Below are positions 1 through 7,226 of a stretch of 34,803 nucleotides of DNA, in pieces. The notes under the pieces were generated by a model that saw only the letters and a program-made list of their open reading frames with translations, ran no database searches and was not told the DNA's origin. The stretch lies in the NCBI GenBank assembly GCA_002292285.1, contig DBBP01000007.1:1-34803 (forward strand). Reading direction: 5' to 3'. Position 1 is the stretch's first letter, and each line of letters opens with the position of its first letter. The translations under genes were made by a program, and so were the position numbers. The DNA is from Proteobacteria bacterium UBA981 (lineage in GTDB: Bacteria > Pseudomonadota > Gammaproteobacteria > Ga0077536).

Positions 1-148
1 GTCCAGTTTTCGGGGTCCACTTCTATCTTATTGTCCCGGAAATCGATGTACAGTGTGCTGAGCACGCCAACAGCGAGAAGACAAACAAGTGCCGGAATTA
101 TGAAGCTGAACGCGACGCCGGGAGTACGGTCATCGAGACGGTCCTGAA
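1..148 (-). other. Open reading frame fragment with a membrane segment, cut by the IS
   Basis: On the minus strand this stretch stays open from the IS border to the window edge, about 48 codons. It would encode a charged stretch (QDRLDDRTPG), then a hydrophobic helix of about 22 residues (FIIPALVCLLAVGVLST), then a polar tail (NKIEVDPENW). No ATG or GTG start lies between the flank and a stop codon inside the IS end, so if it is a gene its 5' part is missing. I do not recognise the protein. One plus-strand frame is also open across the same bases, so this may be chance. The first 22 bases also resemble IS3-family ends. Confidence 0.25.
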
Positions 149-162
149 TTCTGTGTGACTGC
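149..162. repeat. Left terminal inverted repeat of the IS256-family element
   Basis: TTCTGTGTGACTGC is the inverted complement, with one mismatch, of the segment at 1410-1423. It lies 40 bases upstream of the transposase start, as expected for an IS end. Confidence 0.75.
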
Positions 163-202
163 CTAAACTAATGCCCATTGGTTCGGCAAGGAAGGCAGAT
201 TA

Positions 203-1402
203 ATGAATCATGACGACCTGTTAGCGCTGGCGCGAGAATCTGGCAAGTCCATCAAGAGCGCGGCCGATCTCACCGATCTACGGCAGCAGCTCATGAAGGC
301 CACGATTGAGGCGGCGCTGAATGCCGAGTTGGCATACCACCTCGATTCAGCGGAAACGTGTGCGCCGAATAGCCGCAACGGCTATTCGAGCAAGCGATTG
401 CAGACCGAAGACGGTGAGTTTGAGCTTGCGACGCCGCGTAAACGAAGCGGTGATTTTAAGCCCCAGTTGGTGAAGAAACACCGGCGCCGCTTCACTACCA
501 TGGACGACAAAATCCTCCAGTTATACGCTCAGGGCCTATCGACCCGGGATATCGTGAAGATCTTCCACGATATGTATGGCGCGGAGATATAGCCGACGTT
601 GATATCCAAAGTGACCGACGCGGTGATCGAGCTAATCGTGGCCTGGTAAGCGCGTCCTTTGGACAAGGTGTACCCGATTGTCTACCTCGACTGCATGGTG
701 GTGAAGATCCGGCAGGACAAGACCGTGATCAACAAAGCCGTTTACCTCGCCCTTGGGGTCAATCTAGAAAGGCATAAAGACCTATTGGGCCCGTGGATCT
801 CAGAGAATGAGGGTGCCCAGTGCTGGCTCAACGTGCTGACGGAATTGCAGAACCGGTTTGTAAAATATGTCCTTATCGCCTGTGTCGATGGCCTCAAAGG
901 ATTTGCCGAAGCCATCAGCACCGCGTTCCCTAGAACTCAGATCTAGCCGTGCATCGTCCACATGGTGCGCCACTCGATGAAGTACGTGAGCTGGAAAGAT
1001 TACAAAGCGGTCAGCTCTGATCTAAAGAAAATCTACCAATCCGCCACCGAAGAAGAGGCGCTACTCGCACTGGACAGCTTCTCCAAGCGGTGGGACGACA
1101 AGTATCCGCAGGTAAGCAAGTCCTGGCGCCGTCACTGGGCGAACCTGAACACGCTGTTCCGATACCCGCCAGACATTCGCAAAGCCCTCTAAACGACTAA
1201 TGCCATCGAGTCGCTCAACAGTGTGATCCGTAAGGCCATCAAGAAACGTAAGTTGTTCCAGACCGAAGACGCGGCGAAGAAAGTGATCTACCGGGCAGTC
1301 ACCGAGGCGTCGAAGAAGTGGACCATGCCCATACGTAATCGGCGAAGCGCTCTAAATCGATTTACCATCGAATTCGAAGATCGCCTTGCGGGCTACCGGT
1401 AA
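203..1402 (+). pseudogene. IS256-family (mutator-type) transposase with four in-frame stops
   Basis: Reading one frame from ATG 203 to TAA 1400-1402 gives a full-length IS256-type DDE transposase of 399 codons, interrupted by stops at 590 (TAG), 647 (TAA), 944 (TAG) and 1190 (TAA). No frameshift is needed. The family motifs are in order: N-terminal ETCAPNSRNGYSSKRL, then YLDCMVV with the first catalytic Asp (about codon 163), IACVDGLKGF with the second Asp (about codon 229), and TTNAIESLNSVIRKA with the catalytic Glu (about codon 336). The catalytic residues survive although the gene is dead as read. At the third stop family members usually have Gln, and at the fourth Tyr. Neighbouring genes use TAG, TAA and TGA as real stops, so recoding is unlikely. 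This is an old relic, transposable only if a related transposase acts in trans. Confidence 0.93.
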
Positions 1403-1409
1403 CTAAACT

Positions 1410-1423
1410 GCAGTTACACAGAA
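1410..1423. repeat. Right terminal inverted repeat of the IS256-family element
   Basis: GCAGTTACACAGAA is complementary, with one mismatch, to the left end at 149-162. It lies just downstream of the transposase stop at 1402. Confidence 0.75.
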
Positions 1424-1567
1424 ATGCTTACAGTCTCCGGTCATCTGAAAGGTTTGATTCGGGGGACTCACCGAACATCACACTTAGCGTCGTAATTTTC
1501 GCGTGGCGTTCGGCACGTTAGCGCAATGGGTTCTCTGCGGCTCGCCGAATTTTTTCGATTCTGAAAA

Positions 1568-1596
1568 GGGGCGTTCCACAGGTTCGCCGAAGCCCC
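1568..1596 (-). terminator. Rho-independent terminator after erpA
   Basis: Read on the minus strand, GGGGCTTC and GAACGCCCC pair into an eight-base-pair stem with one bulged C. It is followed directly by TTTTC (plus-strand 1563-1567). It begins 9 bases beyond the erpA stop, where transcription of the erpA cluster should end. A second possible hairpin, TTCGGC...GCCGAA followed by six T on the plus strand (about 1508-1556), has a long loop and is less convincing; it would end transcripts coming from the IS side. Otherwise 1424-1604 holds nothing I recognise. Confidence 0.55.
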
Positions 1597-1604
1597 ATTG
1601 CCAG

Positions 1605-1946
1605 TTACACCGAGAACGAAGAACCGCAGCCACACGTCGTGGTTGCATTGGGGTTGCGTATCACGAATTGCGAACCTTCCAGGCCTTCGCTGTAGTCGAT
1701 CTCCGCGCCGGTCAAATATTGCACGCTCATCGGATCGATCAACAGTTTGACGCCCTGGTTGACGACAATTGTGTCGCCATCCGTTTCATTTTGGTCGAAC
1801 GTGAACCCGTACTGAAAGCCCGAACAACCGCCACCCGAGATAAAAACCCGTAACATCAGGCTATCGTCGCCCTCCTCATCGATCAGTTCCCGTACTTTGC
1901 TCGCTGCGGAATCTGTAAAAACCAAGTCTTCCTGAGTCATTTCCAT
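1605..1946 (-). CDS. erpA: Iron-sulfur cluster insertion protein ErpA
   Basis: This is an A-type Fe-S carrier of 113 residues, the usual length. It receives clusters from the Isc/Suf machinery and delivers them to apo-enzymes, including those of isoprenoid synthesis and respiration. The three cluster-binding cysteines are present: C41 in GGGCSGFQYGF, and C105 and C107 in the C-terminal TTCGCGSSF. The N-terminal LVFTDSAASKVRELI and the QGVKLLIDPMS block match ErpA better than IscA or SufA. The start at 1946 gives MEMTQED; a second ATG two codons in is also possible. The gene is last in the minus-strand cluster after the bactofilin (78-base gap) and is followed by a hairpin terminator. Heme-synthesis genes lie about 2.5 kb away on the other strand, so metal-cofactor functions are close by. 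Confidence 0.95.
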   Translation of the reverse strand: MEMTQEDLVFTDSAASKVRELIDEEGDDSLMLRVFISGGGCSGFQYGFTFDQNETDGDTIVVNQGVKLLIDPMSVQYLTGAEIDYSEGLEGSQFVIRNPNATTTCGCGSSFSV

Positions 1947-2024
1947 GATGCATTCCAGTTTGCGTATGTTCTGCTGTTTAGATTGTGTCGCCGGCGCCGC
2001 ATTTCAAGTGCCAACACGACTCCC

Positions 2025-2438
2025 TCATTCACTTTCGGCTGCCGGGTCATGGTCGAGCGCCAGCGGGGTGCGTTGGTCCTCAACGATGCGAACCAGTTTA
2101 CCGTTAACCTCGGCACCCATCGCCATTTCGATGAGCGCATAATAGACGTTCCCTTCAACGCGGGCGCTTGAGGCGAGTTCTACGTGTTCGTTAGCGTAGA
2201 CATCTCCGCGGACCAGCCCATTGAGGATAATGTGCGGCACTCGCACCTCACCTTCAATCGTACCGCGATCGCTCACTGTCAGCGTTGCACGCTCATCTTC
2301 ATCGGCCACCACACTCCCTTTGACGGTGCCATCCACGTGCAGCCCACCCCCAAAGCGAATATCACCAAGCACTCTAGATTGCTGACCGATCAGCGAATCG
2401 ACCTTGGTTGGCTTGCGTTTTTTCGGCTTCCCCAACAT
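2025..2438 (-). CDS. Bactofilin, polymer-forming cytoskeletal protein
   Basis: A 137-residue protein of the bactofilin family (DUF583, the CcmA/BacM type). The core, about residues 17-115, is a run of short strand-and-turn repeats rich in G, V and I (GDIRFGGGLHVDGTVKGSV, EGEVRVPHIILNGLVRGDV, ASSARVEGNVYY), which folds as a right-handed beta-helix and polymerises end to end without nucleotide. The N-terminus is strongly basic (KPKKRKPTK), a feature that in this family often helps membrane association. The C-terminal tail is short and acidic. A GGGAGAG ribosome-binding site precedes the start. It begins 12 bases after the DUF6776-like gene, so the two are probably co-transcribed. Bactofilins scaffold cell-shape and peptidoglycan enzymes in other bacteria; no M23 peptidase is visible next to this one. 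Confidence 0.92.
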   Translation of the reverse strand: MLGKPKKRKPTKVDSLIGQQSRVLGDIRFGGGLHVDGTVKGSVVADEDERATLTVSDRGTIEGEVRVPHIILNGLVRGDVYANEHVELASSARVEGNVYYALIEMAMGAEVNGKLVRIVEDQRTPLALDHDPAAESE

Positions 2439-2450
2439 TAAGTTCTCTCC

Positions 2451-3221
2451 CTATTCGACAACCGAAGGCCAATCGAAAGACTGCGGCTCGCGTTTTTTAC
2501 GCTTCGCCTTGTCTCGCACTGAAATATTGACCTGTTGAGGAATAAATCCTGTCGGTATCTTCAGTGTCCCTTCAAATAAGTGAAAGTGCTTAAACTTAAA
2601 GTCCAACACATTCGGTCCAGATTCAATGATATCCGCATATGGCAATGTTTTACGCTGCCCGTGCAAATCGCCCAGAACATTGAGGGAGAGACTCCCTTCG
2701 ACCACGCGATCATTCTGACTCACGTGGGTCAAGACCAATTTGTAGCGAAAGCGACCGTCACCCGGCAACGCCGTAAGATGAATACCCTTGACGCGTGGTC
2801 GTTTGTCTATTTCGGTCGCCCCAACGACATCACTATAGAAATCAACCTCGCTCTGCAATCTGGCGCCCCGTGATTGCATCAGTACCAGCTGCTCATGAAG
2901 CTTCCTGCGCTCGTGTGCACCAATTTCCGCAGCTCTTCTCAGCCGGACGCCATCGTGGCGCAGAGTGCGATTCTCGCGGCGTAGCGCGACGACCTCGTCG
3001 AGCAATGAGCGCTTCTCTCCGGTTGATACCATCGCCTGCGCTATCGACTTCCAGTGCCCGTAATCCATCGCTACACTGAGAGCGAGACCAACGCCTGCTA
3101 ACAAGGCAAGCGCGACCAATGCCTTACGCATCGGTCGGTGCGGTGTGATGACAAGTCTCATCGCGCGGTATTTCGATGCATAAGGGGTGAGAAACAACAG
3201 GCCATTGGTGTGGGAATTCAA
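2451..3221 (-). CDS. DUF6776-like membrane-anchored coiled-coil protein
   Basis: A 256-residue protein. Near the N-terminus lies a basic stretch (TPHRPMRKAL) and one transmembrane helix (about residues 34-52, ALVALALLAGVGLALSVAM). A heptad-rich coiled coil follows (about 70-125, LLDEVVALRRENRTL and onward), then a beta-rich C-terminal domain (about 145-235) with the signature FRYKLVLTHVSQNDRVVEGSL. This layout matches the uncharacterised DUF6776 family of gammaproteobacteria. The topology suggests the C-terminal domain is periplasmic. The start is uncertain: TTG at 3221 follows GGGGAAGA, while an ATG at 3161 would give MRLVITPHRP without a clear ribosome-binding site. Lying just upstream of the bactofilin, it could be a membrane partner of that polymer; this is inference. 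Confidence 0.75.
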   Translation of the reverse strand: MNSHTNGLLFLTPYASKYRAMRLVITPHRPMRKALVALALLAGVGLALSVAMDYGHWKSIAQAMVSTGEKRSLLDEVVALRRENRTLRHDGVRLRRAAEIGAHERRKLHEQLVLMQSRGARLQSEVDFYSDVVGATEIDKRPRVKGIHLTALPGDGRFRYKLVLTHVSQNDRVVEGSLSLNVLGDLHGQRKTLPYADIIESGPNVLDFKFKHFHLFEGTLKIPTGFIPQQVNISVRDKAKRKKREPQSFDWPSVVE

Positions 3222-3379
3222 GTCTTCCCCTGCCGATCGGAGCGGTTTAGTTCCAGTGCTTGACCCGCATTTATAGTCAGCTGAACGGGCCTCGACATAG
3301 ACGGTTCATCGGAAGCGCGGAAAGCTACAGTGAAACTGCATATTAGTCAATAACTTACGTTGAATTTTGACCGCGCTAG

Positions 3380-3413
3380 GGGAATCATTCCCGGAATTGC
3401 CGGTCAAATGACC
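3380..3413. promoter_or_regulatory. Two short palindromes in the divergent intergenic region
   Basis: The 257-base gap between the DUF6776-like and DUF4126 genes, which are divergent, must hold both promoters. It contains GGGAATcATTCCC (3380-3392) and GGTCAaaTGACC (3402-3413), each with perfect arms. They lie 66-99 bases upstream of the DUF4126 start, where an operator could sit. I see no convincing -35/-10 pair, and no known regulator consensus is claimed. Confidence 0.25.
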
Positions 3414-3478
3414 TGGCGCATCGTTAATCAGCGCCTGATTGTTCAGAGAAAGACGAAAACAAGCGCGAGGAGCAGGAA

Positions 3479-4153
3479 ATGGGCTTGGAAATGACGGCGA
3501 CCATAGCGCTGGCCGGAGGCGCAGCGTGGGCTAGCGGCATCAATCTATACGCAGCATTGCTGATGTTCGGCATTCTCGGCAGCACGGGCTCTCTCGAGTT
3601 ACCCCCCGATCTCCAGATTCTGGCGCATCCGCTGGTCATCACGGCCGCCGGCTTCATGTACATGGTGGAGTTCTTCGCCGACAAAACGCCCGGAGTCGAT
3701 TCCGCATGGGACGTCGCCCATACGTTCGTGCGCATCCCGGCCGGAGCGGTTATGGCGGCCGCAGCGGTTGGGGAGCTTGACCCGGCCGTACAGATGGCAG
3801 CTTTCGTGATTGGCGGTAGTCTTGCGGCCGGCTCGCACGCAGCCAAGTCAGGGAGCCGCGCCCTGATCAATACGTCGCCGGAACCTGTGACGAATTGGGC
3901 TGCGTCGTTCACTGAAGATGCGATGGTCATTGGGGGACTGTGGGCGGCTATCAATCACCCCACCTTGTTTTTGGTTTTGCTTGGTATTTTTGTTCTTATC
4001 CTGGCCTGGCTTTTACCTCGAATTTTCACGCTTCTCGCTGCAATGTTCAGAAAAGTACGAGGTTTTTTTCGAGGCGAGCGTGATGTTGCTGACGAGCAGT
4101 CTGCAAACTCACAATCCTCACCCCCACACCTGATCATCGAAGAGAAACCCTAG
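3479..4153 (+). CDS. DUF4126 family integral membrane protein
   Basis: A 224-residue protein matching the DUF4126 family, whose function is unknown. The N-terminus ALAGGAAWASGINLYAALLMFGILG is typical. Several hydrophobic segments follow (about residues 5-32, 48-66, 84-115 and 158-185), then a basic patch and a polar tail rich in Ser, Gln and Glu that probably lies in the cytoplasm. Glycine, alanine and serine are frequent in the membrane parts (GGSLAAGSHAAKSGSRA). AGGAGC stands about six bases before the ATG. It is the first of four plus-strand genes with hemJ, hemL and a TPR protein. The small gap to hemJ suggests co-transcription but does not establish a role in heme synthesis. Confidence 0.85.
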   Translation: MGLEMTATIALAGGAAWASGINLYAALLMFGILGSTGSLELPPDLQILAHPLVITAAGFMYMVEFFADKTPGVDSAWDVAHTFVRIPAGAVMAAAAVGELDPAVQMAAFVIGGSLAAGSHAAKSGSRALINTSPEPVTNWAASFTEDAMVIGGLWAAINHPTLFLVLLGIFVLILAWLLPRIFTLLAAMFRKVRGFFRGERDVADEQSANSQSSPPHLIIEEKP

Positions 4154-4191
4154 CGCCGGGTTGCCACGGGCAACACCACGGAATTTTGTCC

Positions 4192-4623
4192 ATGTATATT
4201 TGGGTCAAAGCCCTACATGTGGTTTTTATGGTGACGTGGTTCGCAGGGCTTTTCTATTTGCCGCGGTTGTTCGTTTATCACGCGATGTGCGAAGACGAAG
4301 CGGGTGATGCACGCTTTAAGGTAATGGAACGGAAACTGTACTTTGGCATCATGGCGCCAGGAGCCGTTCTCACAGTTCTCGCCGGTGTCACCCTGATAGC
4401 GTTACGCGACTGGGCTTGGTTTACCGTCTCGGTGTGGTTACATGCCAAGCTGGCACTCGTGGCATTTTTAATCGGATATCACCTGTATCTCGGACAAATG
4501 CTCAAAGCGTTCGCTGACAATAAAAACCGGCATGGACATCGATTTTATCGATGGTTAAATGAGATTCCGGTCCTCGCACTGCTCGGCATCGTTATACTCG
4601 CGATCGTCAAGCCGTTCTCGTGA
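4192..4623 (+). CDS. hemJ: Protoporphyrinogen IX oxidase HemJ
   Basis: A 143-residue, four-helix membrane protein of the HemJ (UPF0093) family. HemJ oxidises protoporphyrinogen IX to protoporphyrin IX, the step before iron insertion in heme synthesis, in bacteria lacking HemG or HemY. The signature N-terminus WVKALHVVFMVTWFAGLFYLPRLFVYH is present, with the conserved His of KALH and the second His of VYH, followed by ERKLYFGIMAPGA and a HAKLALV helix. The frame is open from a TTG at 4186, but ATG 4192 gives the family-typical MYIWVKALH start. It lies 38 bases after the DUF4126 gene and 89 before hemL, so two heme-pathway enzymes sit side by side. Confidence 0.93.
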   Translation: MYIWVKALHVVFMVTWFAGLFYLPRLFVYHAMCEDEAGDARFKVMERKLYFGIMAPGAVLTVLAGVTLIALRDWAWFTVSVWLHAKLALVAFLIGYHLYLGQMLKAFADNKNRHGHRFYRWLNEIPVLALLGIVILAIVKPFS

Positions 4624-4712
4624 CGAAACTGCGTACATGATGGTCATCGATGCCGGCGACGCTGGATTAAGACGAATGACATCTTCAACCAAAATCAGAG
4701 TGATGGATCTCG

Positions 4713-6008
4713 ATGACGACACAATCGGAAACCCTGTTCGCGAATGCACTCAAAGTTCTGCCAGGCGGTGTTAATTCGCCTGTCCGCGCTTTTAACGGCG
4801 TTGGAGGGACTCCACTTTTTTTCACATCGGGGAGCGGTGCTTGGCTCGAAGATGCCGATGGGCAACGCTATATCGACTATGTGGGAAGTTGGGGACCGGC
4901 TATTGCCGGCCATTGCAATCCACACATCGAGGCTGCAATAGAAGCTCAGCTTCGCAATGGTCTGGGATTTGGCGCGCCATCATCGCTCGAAACACGCCTT
5001 GCTGAAATGATTGTGGACCTGCTTCCGAGCGGGGAGAAGGTACGCATGGTCAGTTCGGGTACGGAAGCAGCAATGAGTGCAATTCGTCTGGCACGAGGGC
5101 ACACCGGGCGCGAAAGGATTGTTAAGTTCGAAGGGTGCTATCACGGTCATGCAGATTCGCTGCTCGTAAAGGCAGGCTCCGGTGCGTTAACGATGGGGGT
5201 ACCGACATCTCCGGGTGTTCCCGACGCCCTGGCAGCCCTCACAACAACCGTCGAATTTAACAATACTGAACAACTTACCGAGCTTTTCGCGTCCTTAGGC
5301 TCGGAGATCGCCGCCGTCATCGTCGAGCCGGTAGCGGGCAATATGAGTTGTATCCCCCCGGCCCCGGGTTTTCTCGAAGCGGTAAGGGAATTAACAACCG
5401 AGCACGGGGCGGTACTCATTTTCGATGAGGTCATGACGGGTTTCCGGGTACATTCGGGTGGCGCACAAGCGCTCTTCGGAATTCGTCCGGATTTGACTGT
5501 GTTAGGGAAAATTATCGGTGGGGGACTACCCGTCGGTGCCATCACCGGCCCGGCAACGATCATGGACAAACTCGCTCCGCAGGGCCCTGTCTATCAAGCG
5601 GGCACACTTTCAGGAAGCCCACTCGCGATGGCGAGCGGAATCGCTGCCCTGGAATTGATATCTCAAGAAGGTTTTCATGCAGAACTTAAGCGACAAACTG
5701 AGTTGCTGTGTGACGGTCTGGCTATAGCTGCCCGCGACAGCGGTATCCCGCTGGCAGTCAATCATGTCTGCGGCATGTTCGGTATGTTCTTTACGGAGGA
5801 GCAATCGGTCACGAGATTCTCCCAGGTGATGGCCTGTGATAGCAGTCGATTTGTAAAATTCTTCCACTTGATGTTGGCCGAGGGTGTGAATTTCGCACCA
5901 TCACCGTTCGAGTCGGGCTTCGTTTCGTCCGCTCATCGTGAGGCTGAGATAAACGAGACCATTGCGGCAGCGGCGCGTGTGTTCGCAAAACTGGGAGCTG
6001 AACGATGA
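4713..6008 (+). CDS. hemL: Glutamate-1-semialdehyde 2,1-aminomutase
   Basis: A cytosolic PLP enzyme of 431 residues, normal for HemL. It turns glutamate-1-semialdehyde into 5-aminolevulinate, the committed precursor of heme in the C5 pathway. Recognised blocks are LPGGVNSPVRAF (residues 16-27), VSSGTEAAMSAIRLAR (113-128), the EGCYHGHAD loop (140-148), LIFDEVMTGFR (235-245, with the PLP-binding Asp) and LGKIIGGGLPVGA with the Schiff-base lysine at about K266. ATG 4713 is chosen because the N-terminus matches the family; the ribosome-binding site is weak. Its stop overlaps the start of the next gene (ATGA). HemL supplies the entry to the pathway and HemJ a late step, which makes coordinated expression plausible. 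Confidence 0.97.
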   Translation: MTTQSETLFANALKVLPGGVNSPVRAFNGVGGTPLFFTSGSGAWLEDADGQRYIDYVGSWGPAIAGHCNPHIEAAIEAQLRNGLGFGAPSSLETRLAEMIVDLLPSGEKVRMVSSGTEAAMSAIRLARGHTGRERIVKFEGCYHGHADSLLVKAGSGALTMGVPTSPGVPDALAALTTTVEFNNTEQLTELFASLGSEIAAVIVEPVAGNMSCIPPAPGFLEAVRELTTEHGAVLIFDEVMTGFRVHSGGAQALFGIRPDLTVLGKIIGGGLPVGAITGPATIMDKLAPQGPVYQAGTLSGSPLAMASGIAALELISQEGFHAELKRQTELLCDGLAIAARDSGIPLAVNHVCGMFGMFFTEEQSVTRFSQVMACDSSRFVKFFHLMLAEGVNFAPSPFESGFVSSAHREAEINETIAAAARVFAKLGAER

Positions 6009-6568
6009 ATGGCAGGTACGCTCTATTTAGCCTGCTATTCGTGCTTAGTTGTGCCGGTGCAGTTGTGAAGGCCGATCAAAACGCTCCTGAGTTGAGGCAA
6101 TTGTTCACGGACCTTGCGAACGCGGAGAACCGCCGACAAGCCGGCCGAATCGAACAAGAAATCTGGACTGCGTGGTTTGACTCTCCCGGAAACGATGCGC
6201 TTAAGATGTTGAACGAGGCGCGGGATGCCGCTGAATCCGGTGCAGTCAACAAAGCGATGACGCTATTTGACAGCTTGGTTGCGGACTACCCGAATTACGC
6301 AGAAGGTTGGAATCAGCGGGCGATTATTCGCTACTTGTCTGGAGATGTAACCGGTTCGCTAGCCGATGTTGACCGCGCGTTGACACTCGAACCTCGACAT
6401 TTTGGGGCGTTATCCGGACGTGGTCAGTGCTATCTGCGACAGGAACTTTACGGCGAAGCCCTCGAGGCGTTTGAAGCGGCGCAGGCGATTAATCCGTGGA
6501 TCACTTCTACCGCGCGCCAAATTGAAATGTTGCGGGCTTACATCAAGGACAAGCAGACACCGATCTGA
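6005..6568 (+). CDS. Secreted tetratricopeptide-repeat protein
   Basis: A 187-residue protein with a signal peptide (residues 1-23, a hydrophobic core FSLLFVLSCAGAVV ending before KADQ), so it is probably periplasmic. The Cys in LSCAG could be a lipobox-like site, but the spacing to the charged residues does not settle it. Two TPR units are clear: residues about 76-109 (MTLFDSLVADYPNYAEGWNQ) and 110-143 (DVDRALTLEPRHFGAL), with a third partial one (EALEAFEAAQAINPW). Similar small TPR proteins are common in alphaproteobacteria and gammaproteobacteria and have no assigned role. The start overlaps the hemL stop by four bases, so translation is coupled. The next gene, fabA, is convergent after 35 bases. 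Confidence 0.85.
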   Translation: MNGRYALFSLLFVLSCAGAVVKADQNAPELRQLFTDLANAENRRQAGRIEQEIWTAWFDSPGNDALKMLNEARDAAESGAVNKAMTLFDSLVADYPNYAEGWNQRAIIRYLSGDVTGSLADVDRALTLEPRHFGALSGRGQCYLRQELYGEALEAFEAAQAINPWITSTARQIEMLRAYIKDKQTPI

Positions 6569-6603
6569 AGCGGTCGCCGACTAATATAAAGTCTGATGAA
6601 AGC

Positions 6604-7170
6604 TTAGAGTTGTCCTTCGACGAAAAGTCCGACTCTAAGATTGCTGCCCTCGTAAATCAGCTCCCCATCGACCTCCATCGTCGCATCCGCGATTCCCATC
6701 ACCAGGGACCGCGAGATGACGCGCCGAACATCCACCGTGTAACGGACAAGCTTTTTATCTGGAGTGACTTGTCCCTTGAACTGGATTTCTGCCCCACCCA
6801 ATGCGCGACCACGTCCAAGGCCGCCTTTCCAGGCCAGGAAAAATCCCACCAACTGCCACATCGCGTCCAATCCCAAACATCCGGGCATGACCGGGTCACC
6901 GTCGAAATGACACTGGAAAAACCACAAATCGGGGCGAATATCGAGTTCGGCCTGGATCTGGCCGCGGTTGTACTTGCCAGTGTCATCTGTGATTAGGGTG
7001 ATGCGGTCAAACATAAGCATCGGCGGCAGGGGTAGTTGGGCATTACCGCTCCCGAATAGTTCTCCACGTCCACAGCCGATCAATTCTTCGTAGCTGTAGG
7101 CCGGCTGGCATTTGCCGGCAAGAACAATAGGGGCATCAGCGTTCAGTGGCGGATGTTCAGTTGATGGCAT
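6604..7170 (-). CDS. fabA: 3-hydroxydecanoyl-ACP dehydratase/isomerase FabA
   Basis: FabA dehydrates 3-hydroxydecanoyl-ACP and isomerises the product to cis-3-decenoyl-ACP, the branch point to unsaturated fatty acids in type II synthesis. The catalytic His and Asp are visible: H88 in WFFQCHFDGDPVMPGCLG and D102 in GLDAMWQLVGF, an 18-residue offset from the E. coli pair H70/D84. The 188-residue form begins at ATG 7170 (MPSTEHPP); the frame stays open 20 codons further upstream, but those residues are not family-like. FabB, its usual partner, is not adjacent. It lies 56 bases downstream of the phoQ-like gene on the same strand, so it may be read as the last gene of that operon, tying membrane fluidity to an envelope sensor. 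This link is inference. Confidence 0.96.
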   Translation of the reverse strand: MPSTEHPPLNADAPIVLAGKCQPAYSYEELIGCGRGELFGSGNAQLPLPPMLMFDRITLITDDTGKYNRGQIQAELDIRPDLWFFQCHFDGDPVMPGCLGLDAMWQLVGFFLAWKGGLGRGRALGGAEIQFKGQVTPDKKLVRYTVDVRRVISRSLVMGIADATMEVDGELIYEGSNLRVGLFVEGQL

Positions 7171-7226
7171 AGTGAGTCTTCTGAGGCGAGGCGCAATTGT
7201 AGCAAAGCTACCCGTTGTTGACGCGC

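Larger units (their letters stand above)
149..1423 (+). mobile_element. IS256-family insertion sequence, degenerate
   Basis: The element is bounded by imperfect inverted repeats at 149-162 and 1410-1423, which match at 13 of 14 positions (TTCTGTGTGACTGC against TTCTGTGTAACTGC on the opposite strand). Its length, about 1.27 kb with a single transposase frame of about 400 codons, is normal for the IS256 family (mutator-type transposases). No target duplication is visible: the eight bases outside the left repeat (gtcctgaa) do not match those outside the right repeat (atgcttac). Either the flanks have diverged, the true tips lie a few bases further out, or the ends have recombined. Multiple stops in the transposase mean it cannot move by itself. 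Confidence 0.85.

Noticed and set aside
203..1402. Stop-codon readthrough or alternative genetic code in the transposase
   Set aside because: TAG, TAA and TGA all end clear genes in this window (for example DUF4126 TAG, fabA TAA, hemJ TGA), so the code is standard and the frame is a pseudogene.
141..1431. Target-site duplication around the IS
   Set aside because: The eight bases before the left repeat and after the right repeat do not match, and small shifts of the tips do not create a match.
1508..1556. Plus-strand terminator TTCGGC...GCCGAA followed by six T
   Set aside because: The loop is about 30 bases with only a weak inner stem, so it is mentioned but not called as a separate feature.
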